From positions 1,798,001 through 1,862,000 of the forward strand of contig NZ_JACCAB010000001.1 in NCBI RefSeq assembly GCF_013408925.1: DNA of 64,000 bases, read 5' to 3'. Below, piece by piece: positions 8,997-16,892 of the stretch; the first letter of the stretch is position 1; each line of letters begins with the position of its first letter. Source of the DNA: Pedococcus badiiscoriae. GTDB taxonomy: Bacteria > Actinomycetota > Actinomycetes > Actinomycetales > Dermatophilaceae. Under the pieces are notes generated by a model. That model did not search any database, was not told the DNA's origin, and worked only from the letters and a program-made list of their open reading frames with translations. The translations under genes and the position numbers were made by a program.

Positions 8997-9638
8997 TCAG
9001 ACGGAGGTGACGACCTCGTCGTAGTCCAGGCGGGGCAGCCGGTCCATCCACGCACCCTCGGCGGGGCGGCCGATGTTGACCACGGCGATGGTGCGGTGGG
9101 CCCCGTCGGGGAAGAACTCGCGGTCCACGCCAGCGGCGTCGAACCCGGTCATCGGCCCTGCGGCGAGACCGGCTGCGCGGACACCGAGGATGAAGTACGC
9201 GACCTGCAGGGTGGCGTTGAGGGTGGCCGATCCTTCGCGCAGCTCGTCGTTGCCGGCGAACAGGTCCCGGGCGCCCGCGAAGTGGGGGAACACCTTGCCG
9301 AGCTCGTCGTGGAAGTCGGTGTCGGCGGCCAGCACGGCGACCAGCGGGGCGGTGGAGGTCTTCGCCTTGTTGTTGCCGCCCATCAGCTCGACGAGCCGTC
9401 CGCGCGCCTCGGGAGTACGCACCAGGACGATCCGCAGCGGCTGGTTGTTCATCGACGTCGGCGCCCACTTCACGAGGTCGTAGATCGCGCGCACCTGCTC
9501 CTCGGTGACGGGCTCGTCGGTGAAGGCGTTGGCGGTGCGGGCGTCGCGGAACAACAGGTCCTGCGCCTCGGGGGACAGCTCCAGGTGGTCGGTGAACTGG
9601 GCCTCGAGCTCGGTCAGGGAGTCATGGGTCTGAGTCAT
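8997..9638 (-). CDS. Nitroreductase-family protein, malonic semialdehyde reductase (RutE)-like
   Basis: FMN-dependent oxidoreductase of about 213 aa. LLFRDARTANAFTDEPV, IYDLVKWAPTSMNNQPLRIVLVRT and the C-terminal VVNIGRPAEGAWMDRLPRL match the RutE/HadB branch, which reduces malonic semialdehyde to 3-hydroxypropionate; other nitroreductases share the fold, so the substrate is an inference. In-frame ATGs occur at 9662 and 9677, but two palindromes occupy 9644-9682, where a promoter would lie, so I place the start at 9638 (MTQTHDSLTEL). It is the last gene of a minus-strand cluster after the SDR and hotdog-like genes. Confidence 0.75.
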   Translation of the reverse strand: MTQTHDSLTELEAQFTDHLELSPEAQDLLFRDARTANAFTDEPVTEEQVRAIYDLVKWAPTSMNNQPLRIVLVRTPEARGRLVELMGGNNKAKTSTAPLVAVLAADTDFHDELGKVFPHFAGARDLFAGNDELREGSATLNATLQVAYFILGVRAAGLAAGPMTGFDAAGVDREFFPDGAHRTIAVVNIGRPAEGAWMDRLPRLDYDEVVTSV

Positions 9639-9643
9639 GGTTC

Positions 9644-9682
9644 GTTGAACGCTCAACTTCATGGTTGCATTCCTCAACCATG
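9644..9682. promoter_or_regulatory. Pair of palindromic operators before the nitroreductase gene
   Basis: GTTGA-ACGC-TCAAC (9644-9657) and CATGGTTG-N7-CAACCATG (9660-9682) lie side by side. On the minus strand both read TTGAG...CAA, as expected for a dimeric MarR- or HxlR-type repressor. They fill the 54-bp gap between the SDR stop and the nitroreductase start. Confidence 0.45.
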
Positions 9683-9692
9683 AAGGCGCAGG

Positions 9693-10433
9693 TCAGGACG
9701 TCCGGTGCACCTTGTGCGGGGCGGCCTGGATGCGGGGTTTGATGACGAGGAGGTCGATGTTCACGTGGGCCGGGCGGGCGACCATCCAGCCGATGGCCTC
9801 GGCGATGTCCTGCGCCACCAAGGGCTCCGACACGCCCGCATAGACCGCGTCCGCCCTCGCCTGGTCCCCGCCGAACCGGGTCAGCGCGAACTCCTCGGTC
9901 CGCACCATCCCCGGGGCGATCTCCTCGACCCGCACGGGCTGGTCGACGAGCTCGAGCCGCAGCGTCTGGGTCAGGGCGGCGACCGCGTGCTTGGCCGCGA
10001 CGTAGCCGGAACCACCCTCGTAGGCGACGTGTCCGGCGATGGACCCGACGTTGACGATCGTCCCCGCGCCGGAGGCGACCAGGGCCGGCAGCAGGGCCTG
10101 GGTGCACTGCAGCGTGCCGATGACGTTGGACTCGAACATGCCGCGCCAGTCGGCGACGTCGGTGTCGGCGGTCGGGGCCAGTCCGAGCGCACCACCCGCG
10201 TTGTTGACGAGCACGTCGAGGCGCTCGCCCACGGCGGTCGCCAGCCGTGCCACATCGTCGGCCGACGTCACGTCGCAGACCACCGCCCGCCCGCCGATCT
10301 GCGCGGCGAGGGACTCGATCCGGTCGCCGCGGCGCGCCGCGCAGACCACCTCGAACCCGTCGGCCGCGAGCTGCCTGGCGGTGGCCTCGCCGATCCCGCT
10401 GCTGGCTCCGGTCACCACTGCAAGCTTGCTCAT
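9693..10433 (-). CDS. Short-chain dehydrogenase/reductase, YdfG-like
   Basis: NAD(P)-dependent oxidoreductase of 246 aa with a single Rossmann domain. The cofactor loop is TGASSGIG (residues 8-15), NNAG follows in LDVLVNNAGG, and the catalytic Ser-Tyr-Lys is in NVGSIAGHVAYEGGSGYVAAKHA (Ser, then YxxxK). EIAPGMVRTEEF and the C-terminal NIDLLVIKPRIQ resemble the YdfG serine/3-hydroxy-acid dehydrogenase group, which fits a neighbouring malonic-semialdehyde-type reductase, but the substrate is not proven. Its ATG overlaps the TGA of the preceding gene in ATGA, indicating coupling. Confidence 0.88.
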   Translation of the reverse strand: MSKLAVVTGASSGIGEATARQLAADGFEVVCAARRGDRIESLAAQIGGRAVVCDVTSADDVARLATAVGERLDVLVNNAGGALGLAPTADTDVADWRGMFESNVIGTLQCTQALLPALVASGAGTIVNVGSIAGHVAYEGGSGYVAAKHAVAALTQTLRLELVDQPVRVEEIAPGMVRTEEFALTRFGGDQARADAVYAGVSEPLVAQDIAEAIGWMVARPAHVNIDLLVIKPRIQAAPHKVHRTS

Positions 10434-11164
10434 GCCGCACCTCCGGCGGGTCGGACGGTCGTCGGGTCGATGGCGATCCAGGTGGCCTCGGCCTGCGCGA
10501 GCAGGCGTCCGCCCGCGGCATACAGGGCAGTGCCGCTGTGGTGCTTGCGTCCCTCGCCACCGCGCTGCCACGCCATCACCACGTGCTCCTCGCCTGCGGC
10601 AGGCAGGCTGGTGACCTGGGCGGTCATGGTGCCGAGCACCATCGGGCGCCCGGCGATGCCCGAGGCCCATCCGCCGGGGCAGTCCAGTGCGGCCCACACC
10701 GTCTCGAGGTCGATGTCCGCCCGGGGGAGCCACGCTGCCGCATACTCCCCGTCGCCACCCGCGACGCGGCCTGGCCGCAGCCGCAGGCCGTCGCCCGGCG
10801 CACGGCCGGTGCCGCACGAGAAGCAGGTGGGGAAGGGGTGGGCGGCCAGCCCCTCGTAGCCCTCTCCGGCCGCGGTGGCGTCCGCGAAGGACACGCCACC
10901 CGGTATGCCGGCCGGGTCGAGTGCGGGGGCGGTCGTCGCCTCCACGACGAGGCGCTCGCCATCGAGGATCTCGAGGGTGCGGCGCTCGCCGGCCGAACCG
11001 GTCCGGACGGCCAGCTCGCGGTCGAGCGGGGGAGGCGTGCGCAGGCGGACCGTCACGGCTTCGGCGGGGGCGGGCTCGAGCAGCGCAGCGGCGTGGCCAC
11101 TGACCCACCCGCCGTTACCCGACTCCGGTGGGCCACAGAACCGCGCGGGCACGACGAAGGTCAT
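10430..11164 (-). CDS. Hotdog-fold, acyl-CoA thioesterase-like protein
   Basis: A 244-aa protein beginning MTFVVPARFCGPPESGNGGW. The FCGPPESGNGG loop and the double hotdog-like layout (a first half ending in PFPTCFSCGTGR and a second containing LDCPGGWAS and AWQRGGEGRKHHSGTALY) resemble uncharacterised thioesterase-like proteins of actinomycetes. FPTCFSCG holds two conserved cysteines of unknown role. A TAGGTT hexamer seven bases before the ATG and no usable Shine-Dalgarno point to a leaderless transcript heading the three-gene operon with the SDR and the nitroreductase. Confidence 0.6.
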   Translation of the reverse strand: MTFVVPARFCGPPESGNGGWVSGHAAALLEPAPAEAVTVRLRTPPPLDRELAVRTGSAGERRTLEILDGERLVVEATTAPALDPAGIPGGVSFADATAAGEGYEGLAAHPFPTCFSCGTGRAPGDGLRLRPGRVAGGDGEYAAAWLPRADIDLETVWAALDCPGGWASGIAGRPMVLGTMTAQVTSLPAAGEEHVVMAWQRGGEGRKHHSGTALYAAGGRLLAQAEATWIAIDPTTVRPAGGAA

Positions 11165-11171
11165 GGCTCCG

Positions 11172-11177
11172 AACCTA
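11172..11177 (-). promoter_or_regulatory. -10 element of the hotdog/SDR operon (leaderless)
   Basis: TAGGTT on the minus strand, seven bases before the ATG at 11164. Confidence 0.45.
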
Positions 11178-11258
11178 CCGGTGCCTGCTCGTGCCTGCTC
11201 GTGCCTACCTGTCGAACGGGGAGGCGCCGGGAGCCGGGGGCGGGTCAGAATGGCCGGG

Positions 11259-12566
11259 ATGCCCAGATCCGAGTCGAGCCGCGGCCTCGACACCGAGCCC
11301 GCCTTCAGCCTGCGCGGGATCGCGGTGCCGGCCTACGGTCCGACCATCATCGTGGCCATCGGCAGCGGTGCGGTGGTCCCCATCGTCACGCTGAGTGCCC
11401 TCGACCTCGGGGCGACGCCGGCTGTCGCCGCGCTCACCGCCGGGCTGGCGCTCGTCGCTGAGCTCTTCTTCGCCGTGCCCGCCGGAGCGCTCGTCCACCG
11501 GATCGGGGAGCGGCGGGCCCTGCTGTGGGCCTGCGCCGTGGACGCGGTGGCGGCGTTCGTGGCGCTGACCGCCCCGTCGCTCGCCGTGCTCATGGTGACC
11601 GTGTTCGCGATGGGGTTCACCTCGTCGGTGTTCACGGTCGCGCGGCAGGCCTATCTCATCGACGCGGTGCCGTTCTCCATGCGCGCGCGAGCCCTGTCGA
11701 CCCTCGGCGGCGTGAACCGCATCGGGATGTTCATCGGACCGTTCCTCGGGGCGCCGATCATCCACCTGTGGGGACCCCGGGCCGGTTTCGCGGTCGCGGT
11801 CGCCGCCGGCCTCAGTGCCGCGGCCCTGGTCCGCCTGGGACCGGACCTCACCGCGGCGCACGAGGCCCGGGCCAAGGAGCAGGCCAAGGATGACGCGCAG
11901 GACCGGACCCCCGTCAGCACGGCCACCGTGCTCTGGGACCACCGCAGGGTCTACCTGACCATCGGACTCGGAATCATGGTCATCGGCGCCGCGCGGTCGG
12001 CCCGCGTCGTGCTGCTGCCGCTCTGGGCCGCGCACGTCGGCCTGTCGGCCAGCACCACGGCGGTGATCTTCGGCATCGTCGCCGGAGTCGAGATGCTGTT
12101 GTTCTACCCCGCCGGGTCGGTGATGGACCGGTTCGGCCGGATCTGGGTCGCGGGTCCCTGCGTCGTGCTGCTCGGCATCGGGACGATGGCCCTGCCACTG
12201 AGCCACACCGCGCTCGCCGTGACTGCGGTGGCCCTCGTCGCGGCCGTGGGCAACGGCATGGGATCGGGCATCGTGATGACCCTCGGCGCCGACAGCGCCC
12301 CGGAACAGGGGCGGTCACAGTTCCTCGGCGGCTGGCGGTTCGTGTCGGTCCTCGGCGGCAGCGGGTCGCCCGCCCTGATCAGCCTCGTCACCGCCCAGGC
12401 CGGGCTGGCGGCAGCCTGCGTGAGCCTCGGTGGGCTGGCGCTGGTCGGGTCGGGCTGGCTCGGCTACTGGGTGCCGCGGTACGACCCGGCGCGCGAGGCC
12501 CGGCGCGAGGCCCGGCGCGACGCCGGGCGCGGTGGCGCCAAGGGCCGTGGCGCCGGTGATCCGTGA
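11259..12566 (+). CDS. MFS transporter
   Basis: Integral membrane carrier of 435 aa with twelve predicted helices. The loop after helix 2 (PAGALVHRIGERRALL), ARQAYLIDAVP in helix 4-5 and the half-repeat loop PAGSVMDRFGRIWVA mark the major facilitator fold. A charged central loop (residues 190-215) and an Arg-rich tail (EARREARRDAGRGG) lie in the cytosol. An ATG nine bases earlier (11250) is also possible. The substrate is unknown; the nearest context is the following DtxR-type regulator, which hints at metal or siderophore traffic but does not prove it. Confidence 0.85.
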   Translation: MPRSESSRGLDTEPAFSLRGIAVPAYGPTIIVAIGSGAVVPIVTLSALDLGATPAVAALTAGLALVAELFFAVPAGALVHRIGERRALLWACAVDAVAAFVALTAPSLAVLMVTVFAMGFTSSVFTVARQAYLIDAVPFSMRARALSTLGGVNRIGMFIGPFLGAPIIHLWGPRAGFAVAVAAGLSAAALVRLGPDLTAAHEARAKEQAKDDAQDRTPVSTATVLWDHRRVYLTIGLGIMVIGAARSARVVLLPLWAAHVGLSASTTAVIFGIVAGVEMLLFYPAGSVMDRFGRIWVAGPCVVLLGIGTMALPLSHTALAVTAVALVAAVGNGMGSGIVMTLGADSAPEQGRSQFLGGWRFVSVLGGSGSPALISLVTAQAGLAAACVSLGGLALVGSGWLGYWVPRYDPAREARREARRDAGRGGAKGRGAGDP

Positions 12567-12600
12567 CGCGCTGACGCGCCCAGGTGAGAGGCTTAGGCCT

Positions 12601-13299
12601 GTGACCGACCTGATCGACACCACCGAGATGTACCTCAAGACGATCTTCGAGCTCGAGGAAGAGGGCATCCCCCCGCTGCGCGCTCGCATCGCCGAGCGTC
12701 TCGGCCACTCCGGCCCCACGGTCTCCCAGACCGTCGCGAGGATGGAGCGAGACGGCCTGTTGAGCCTTGCCGGTGACCGCCACCTCGAGCTGTCCGACCA
12801 TGGTCGGCTGCTGGCCACCCGGGTGATGCGCAAGCACCGGCTGGCCGAGCGGCTGCTGGTCGACGTCATCGGGCTGGAGTGGGAGTACGTCCACGACGAG
12901 GCCTGTCGCTGGGAGCACGTCATGTCCGAACGGGTCGAGCGCAAGATCCTGGCCATGCTCAGGGACCACCACGACTCGCCCTACGGCAACCCCATCCCCG
13001 GCCTCGACGAGCTGGGCGAGGAGGAACCGACCGAGGACTTCCGCTCCGGGCTGCACACCCTGACCGAGCTGGCCGGCGAATCCCCCGAGACGGTGCTGGT
13101 GCGTCGGATCGGCGAACCCGTCCAGGTCGACCACGAGGCGCTGAGCCTGCTCACCGTGGCCCGGCTGCTGCCCGGCGAGCGGGTGCGGGTGCACCGCGCC
13201 GACGGCCGCGTGGTCGCGGTCCGCGAGGGCGCCCCCGACTCCACCGGCGTCTCCCTGCCCGACGACGTCGCGCAGCACGTCTTCGGCGCGCTCGTCTGA
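12601..13299 (+). CDS. DtxR/IdeR-family metal-dependent regulator
   Basis: Dimeric repressor activated by Fe2+ or Mn2+. The 232-aa protein has the N-terminal winged helix (LIDTTEMYLKTIFELEEEG, then SGPTVSQTVARMERDGL as recognition helix), the metal-binding dimerisation domain (RKHRLAERLL and DEACRWEHVMSE, supplying the His, Cys, Glu and His ligands) and a C-terminal SH3-like domain (LTVARLLPGERVRVHR). The start is the GTG at 12601. The domain set and size fit DtxR/IdeR rather than the shorter MntR. It follows the MFS gene by 34 bp and could be co-transcribed with it. No iron-box consensus is visible near it. Confidence 0.9.
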   Translation: MTDLIDTTEMYLKTIFELEEEGIPPLRARIAERLGHSGPTVSQTVARMERDGLLSLAGDRHLELSDHGRLLATRVMRKHRLAERLLVDVIGLEWEYVHDEACRWEHVMSERVERKILAMLRDHHDSPYGNPIPGLDELGEEEPTEDFRSGLHTLTELAGESPETVLVRRIGEPVQVDHEALSLLTVARLLPGERVRVHRADGRVVAVREGAPDSTGVSLPDDVAQHVFGALV

Positions 13300-13431
13300 G
13301 CGCTGTCCCACCTGCCCGAAACGGTCTGCGGGCGTGTCGCATTTCGGTGTGCTTTGCCCGTTTCATGAGCACGAGAGGCCGCGTCCACCAGACCGTGCCT
13401 TGGACTTTCTTGGGTCGGCCGTGACCTCAAC

Positions 13432-13492
13432 GTGACATTCCCGTGAGGCTTGTGTACGGTGGCTGCGGTCCACTCGCCCCCTGAGTGGACCG
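13432..13492 (+). promoter_or_regulatory. Promoter and 5' hairpin of the riboswitch transcript
   Basis: GTGACA (-35, 13432-13437), a 17-bp spacer and TACGGT (-10, 13455-13460) form a good sigma-70-type promoter. About six bases further begins a perfect 10-bp hairpin (CGGTCCACTC at 13466-13475 with its complement at 13483-13492) that would cap the 5' end of the leader. Confidence 0.6.
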
Positions 13493-13532
13493 GCTCGATG
13501 TGGAAACGCCTAGTCCTGTCACCACGCCCGAG

Positions 13533-13702
13533 TCATCAGTACAAACCGCTTGGCAGGAGCGGGGGACCCACTTTTGGGCCGTCTCTCGAGATGGTCCTTG
13601 GGGTGAAGCCCCCACGTACGCGCCCGCAAGGTCGGGTGGCAACCGTGGAGGCCGGGTGATCTACCTCCACCCGAACCCGACAGCTCACCTCGTAGGCGCC
13701 GG
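13533..13702 (+). ncRNA. Cyclic di-AMP riboswitch (ydaO-yuaA type)
   Basis: The leader carries the conserved blocks of the ydaO aptamer in order: CCGCTTGGCAGGAGCGGGGG (13547-13565), ACCCA then TTTTGGG, TTGGGGTGAAGCCCC, GGTCGGGTGGCAACCG, and CCGAACCCGACAGCTCACCTCGTAGGC near the 3' side in two pieces. In actinobacteria this class precedes cell-wall hydrolase genes (rpf, NlpC/P60) and turns expression off when c-di-AMP is high. The next gene is an NlpC/P60 protein starting 14 bases downstream, which agrees. Boundaries are approximate. Confidence 0.88.
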
Positions 13703-13715
13703 AGGTTCATCCATC

Positions 13716-14453
13716 GTGGCTTCACACAGTTCTGGCCGTCACCGCGCGCCGGGCCGTTTCAACCCCGTGTCCGAGTTGTCCGACATCGTGGCCAGCGCCG
13801 CGCAGCCGGCCGTCAAGACCTCAGCGGTCATCGCCGCTTCCGGTGGTCTTGTCGCCTCGTTCGCCCTCCCGGCTTCTGCCGCCTCGGCGAGCCAGCCGTC
13901 GACTCCGACGACTGCCGCCACCACGGCGCCCGTCGCCGTGCAGGCCCCCGAGACCGCCGGCCCCGCTGCGACCAACGCCTTCGGCGTCATCGGCTTCAAG
14001 GCGACCGCCCAGCCCAAGCCCAAGCCCGCCCCCAAGCCGGCGCCCGCCCCGACGGTGGTCCGTGACACCGGCGTGAGCCGCTCGGCCACCCGCCCGGTCT
14101 TCACCAGCCTCAAGCCGGCTACCGGTGGCATCCTGGGCATCGCGGCCCAGTACAAGGGCATCATGTACTCCTACGGTGGCACGAGCCCGTCGACCGGTTT
14201 CGACTGCTCCGGCTACACCCAGTACGTCTTCGGCCGGATGGGCATCAGCCTGCCGCGCACCGCTGAGGAGCAGCGCGCAGCCGCCACCCCCGTGTCGAAC
14301 CCGCAGCCGGGTGACCTCGTGTTCTTCGGCAGCCCCGCCTTCCACGTGGGCATCTACGCCGGAAACGGCATGATGTGGGACTCCCCGCGCAGCGGCAAGG
14401 CCGTCGACCTCCGCCCGATCTGGTCCTCGAACGTCTCCTACGGTCGCCCCTGA
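13716..14453 (+). CDS. Secreted NlpC/P60 cell-wall peptidase
   Basis: Cleaves peptidoglycan stem peptides outside the cell. From the GTG at 13716 (GGAGG ten bases upstream) the 245-aa protein has a long N-terminal export region ending in FALPASAASA, an Ala/Pro/Thr and Pro-Lys-rich linker (residues 55-115), and an NlpC/P60 domain: YSYGGTSPSTGFDCSGYTQY with catalytic Cys164, GDLVFFGS, and HVGIYAGNGMM with His210. The third polar residue usually seen as His or Asn in an APH-type motif is replaced by a DSPRSG sequence here. The ydaO riboswitch in its leader ties it to c-di-AMP and wall/osmotic homeostasis. Confidence 0.9.
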   Translation: MASHSSGRHRAPGRFNPVSELSDIVASAAQPAVKTSAVIAASGGLVASFALPASAASASQPSTPTTAATTAPVAVQAPETAGPAATNAFGVIGFKATAQPKPKPAPKPAPAPTVVRDTGVSRSATRPVFTSLKPATGGILGIAAQYKGIMYSYGGTSPSTGFDCSGYTQYVFGRMGISLPRTAEEQRAAATPVSNPQPGDLVFFGSPAFHVGIYAGNGMMWDSPRSGKAVDLRPIWSSNVSYGRP

Positions 14454-14488
14454 CCCGACGTTAGGCCGCCCCAGAGCTGAGCCACGGT

Positions 14489-14528
14489 CCGAAGGCCCCC
14501 TCCCGCTTCAGCGGGAGGGGGCCTTCGG
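14489..14528. terminator. Strong intrinsic terminator hairpin
   Basis: Eighteen-base perfect arms (14489-14506 and 14511-14528, CCGAAGGCCCCCTCCCGC and complement) around a TTCA tetraloop, 35 bases after the NlpC/P60 stop; no T tract. Confidence 0.85.
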
Positions 14529-14594
14529 CGTCGTGTGCCGCGAGCCAGCCGTGCGGCATACGCCCGGCTTGCACCGCCATGTGAGGATGGACGG

Positions 14595-15305
14595 ATGAAC
14601 GACGTGGACCCGACCAACGCCCTTCGCCCGCACGCTGTGGAGATCGACGTCTGGGCGGACGTCGTCTGCCCGTGGTGCTACATCGGCAAGCGACGGCTGG
14701 AGCTGGCGATCGCCGAGAGTGCCCACCCCGCCGAGGTCACGGTGACCTACCACGCGTTCGAGCTCGACCACCAGGTCGTGCACGCCGAGGGAGAGACGGT
14801 GCTCGCCTGGCTCGCGCAGCGCTACGGGACGGACCTGGCCGGGGCGCGCGAGATCGCCGAGCGACCCGCCGTCATGGGGCGCCCCGATGGGGTGGAGATC
14901 GACGTCGACAAGCAGCTGCGCGCCAACTCGTTCGACGCCCACCGGCTGGTCGCGCTCGGCCTGGCCCAGGGCGGTCCGGCGCTGCAGGCCGCAGTGCTCG
15001 AACGCTTCTACAGCGCCCACTTCTCCGAGGGCAAGCCGATCGACGACATCGAGACCCTCCAGCGCCTCGGCGCCGAGGCAGGGCTGGACGGGCGACGGGT
15101 GTCGGCAGTGCTGGCCAGTGACGAGTTCGCCGACCACGTGCGCGCCGACGAGGCCGCAGCCATCGACATCGGCGTCTCCGGCGTGCCCTTCTTCATGGCC
15201 AACCGGCGGGTGGCGCTGTCGGGGGCGCACTCGCCAGAGGTCATCGGCCAGCTGATCGAGGCCGCCGCGAACGGCGACCACGAGGTGATGAGCGCCGGCG
15301 CCTGA
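14595..15305 (+). CDS. DsbA-family oxidoreductase, FrnE-like
   Basis: Cytosolic thioredoxin-fold protein of 236 aa. IDVWADVVCPWCYIGKRRLE carries the CPWC redox pair at the start of the fold and GVSGVPFFMANRR has the cis-Pro loop. The FrnE/2-hydroxychromene-2-carboxylate isomerase-like branch is implied by the helical insertion with NSFDAHRLVAL and FSEGKPIDD. There is no signal peptide. GAGGA before the ATG at 14595 acts as ribosome binding site. Roles proposed for relatives include disulfide isomerisation and oxidative stress; none is shown here. Confidence 0.88.
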   Translation: MNDVDPTNALRPHAVEIDVWADVVCPWCYIGKRRLELAIAESAHPAEVTVTYHAFELDHQVVHAEGETVLAWLAQRYGTDLAGAREIAERPAVMGRPDGVEIDVDKQLRANSFDAHRLVALGLAQGGPALQAAVLERFYSAHFSEGKPIDDIETLQRLGAEAGLDGRRVSAVLASDEFADHVRADEAAAIDIGVSGVPFFMANRRVALSGAHSPEVIGQLIEAAANGDHEVMSAGA

Positions 15306-15326
15306 CGCGAGGGCGGAGCCAAGGGG

Positions 15327-15854
15327 TCAGCCGCCTGGGGCGAGGGCGGTCTCGAAGGCGGCCAGCAGCGCCGGGCTGAACAGCACGAAACGCACCAGCT
15401 CGATCTCGTCACGGCCGGCCAGGTCGGCCCGCACCGCCTCGACCGCGACCTGCGCGACCTCGGCCGCATCCCAGCCGTAGATGCCCGCGCTCACCGCCGG
15501 GAACGCAATGCTGCGGGCCCCGACCTCCCGGGCGACCTCGAGGCTGCGCGTGAAGCAGGACGCCAGCAGCGCCGGGTCGGTCTGTCCTCGGTGCCGGTTC
15601 GGGCCCACGGTGTGGATCACCCACCGCGCGGGCAGGTCGCCTGCCGTCGTGGCGACCGCGTCCCCCACGGCGAGCCCGTCCCGGTGGGTGGTGCCGCGCA
15701 CCCGCCGGCACGCCTCGAGCAGTTCCGGCCCCGCGGCTGCGTGGATCGCCCCATCCACGCCGCCCCCGCCGAGAAGCTGCGAGTTCGCGGCGTTGACGAT
15801 GGCGTCGACCTGTTGGGTGGTGATGTCGCCCAGGACGGCTTCGATGGTGACCAC
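15327..15854 (-). CDS. Macro-domain ADP-ribose-binding protein
   Basis: Single macro domain of 175 aa, likely to bind or hydrolyse ADP-ribose or O-acetyl-ADP-ribose in the cytosol. Hallmarks are VLGDITTQQVDAIVNAANS, GGGGVDGAIHAAAG (binding loop 1), WVIHTVGP and FPAVSAGIYGWD (loop 2). The frame stays open upstream through an Arg-rich repeat, but that is the tandem repeat array; the GTG at 15854 has TACCGT exactly six bases before it, so I take a leaderless start there. It is divergent from the DUF1028 gene. Confidence 0.88.
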   Translation of the reverse strand: MVTIEAVLGDITTQQVDAIVNAANSQLLGGGGVDGAIHAAAGPELLEACRRVRGTTHRDGLAVGDAVATTAGDLPARWVIHTVGPNRHRGQTDPALLASCFTRSLEVAREVGARSIAFPAVSAGIYGWDAAEVAQVAVEAVRADLAGRDEIELVRFVLFSPALLAAFETALAPGG

Positions 15855-15860
15855 CCGCCC

Positions 15861-15866
15861 ACGGTA
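15861..15866 (-). promoter_or_regulatory. -10 element of the macro-domain gene (leaderless)
   Basis: TACCGT on the minus strand, six bases before the GTG at 15854, embedded in a GGCATAC heptamer. Confidence 0.5.
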
Positions 15867-15957
15867 TGCCGCGCGTAACCTTCGTGCCGCGCGCAACCTT
15901 CGTGCCGCGCGCAACCGGCGAGCCGCGCGCAACCCGCGTGCCGCGGCATACCGCGGG
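15862..15957. repeat. 18-bp tandem repeats inside a 12-bp inverted repeat
   Basis: Four 18-bp units of the form GCCGCGCGYAACCNNCGW (15868-15885, 15886-15903, 15904-15921, 15922-15939) are followed by a diverged fifth. The array is bounded by the perfect arms CGGTATGCCGCG (15862-15873) and its complement (15942-15953). It fills the region between two divergent, apparently leaderless promoters. Confidence 0.8.
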
Positions 15958-15997
15958 GATCGTCAGGCCGAGGGGCCGGTGGGTCTTCCGGTCGCGC

Positions 15998-16003
15998 TAC
16001 GGT
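15998..16003 (+). promoter_or_regulatory. -10 element of the DUF1028 gene (leaderless)
   Basis: TACGGT, six bases, then the ATG at 16010. Confidence 0.5.
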
Positions 16004-16009
16004 CGGCGC

Positions 16010-16882
16010 ATGACCTTCTCGATCGTGGGCCAGGTGGGGGACGGCTTCGGGGTAGCCGTGGCGAGCAAGTTCCCGTTCGTCGGTGCCGTGGTCCCGCAGG
16101 CGCGCCTGGGTGTCGGGGCGGTGGCGACGCAGGCGATGGCGCGAGTGGGCTACCGGTCCGTGGCGTTGGACGCCCTGGCTGCGGGTGCGTCCGCCGACGA
16201 GGCGGTCGTGGCCTGCACCTCGTCCGACGACGAGCGGGAACACCGCCAGCTCGGGGTCGTCGGGGTCGACTCGCAGGCCACCTACACGGGTGGCTCGTGC
16301 ATGGACTGGGCAGGCGGTGTCAGTGGTCGCGAGAGCACCGGTGGCTACGCGATCCAGGGCAACATCCTCACCGGTCCGGAGGTGGTGGCGGCGATGGAGG
16401 CCGCGTGGCTCGGATCCGCGGGCGCATCCCTCACCGACCGGCTTATCGAGGCGCTGCTGGCCGGCGACGCCGCCGGGGGAGACTCACGAGGTCGCCAGGG
16501 CGCCGCGTTGTATGCCGTGCTGCCCGGCGCGGGGTACGACCACTGCGGGGTGCTCGCCGACCTCCGCGTCGACGACCACGCCGACGCCCCGCGGGAGCTC
16601 GCCAGGTTGCTGCGGCTCAACGACCTCGTCTTCGGCGGCCCCGAGCTCGTGCTCCCCTGGTCGGGCGAGTCAGACGAGCCGCACGCACCCAGCGAGCCGG
16701 TCACCCTGGCCGACGAGGTGGGCCGCAGGCTCGCCCGGTTGGGCCACCACGGGGAGGTCACCCAGGCGCTGGCGAGCTGGGCTGGCGAGGCGAACTACGA
16801 GATGCGCCTGGCCCCGGACGGCATCGACTCCAAGGTGCTCGCCGCCCTGCGCGACGCAACCAGGACCCCGAACCTGACGTGA
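16010..16882 (+). CDS. DUF1028 family protein
   Basis: A 290-aa protein of the DUF1028 family, whose fold resembles N-terminal-nucleophile hydrolases. Recognisable parts are MTFSIVGQVGDGFGVAVASKFPFVGAVVPQA (given here only as the first segment, residues 1-31), the QGNILTG motif near residue 120 and the GAALYAVLPG strand. Members occur near peptide or gamma-glutamyl metabolism genes, but no activity is established for this neighbourhood. It ends 10 bp before a convergent membrane-protein gene. Confidence 0.85.
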   Translation: MTFSIVGQVGDGFGVAVASKFPFVGAVVPQARLGVGAVATQAMARVGYRSVALDALAAGASADEAVVACTSSDDEREHRQLGVVGVDSQATYTGGSCMDWAGGVSGRESTGGYAIQGNILTGPEVVAAMEAAWLGSAGASLTDRLIEALLAGDAAGGDSRGRQGAALYAVLPGAGYDHCGVLADLRVDDHADAPRELARLLRLNDLVFGGPELVLPWSGESDEPHAPSEPVTLADEVGRRLARLGHHGEVTQALASWAGEANYEMRLAPDGIDSKVLAALRDATRTPNLT

Positions 16883-16892
16883 CTGACTCCGG

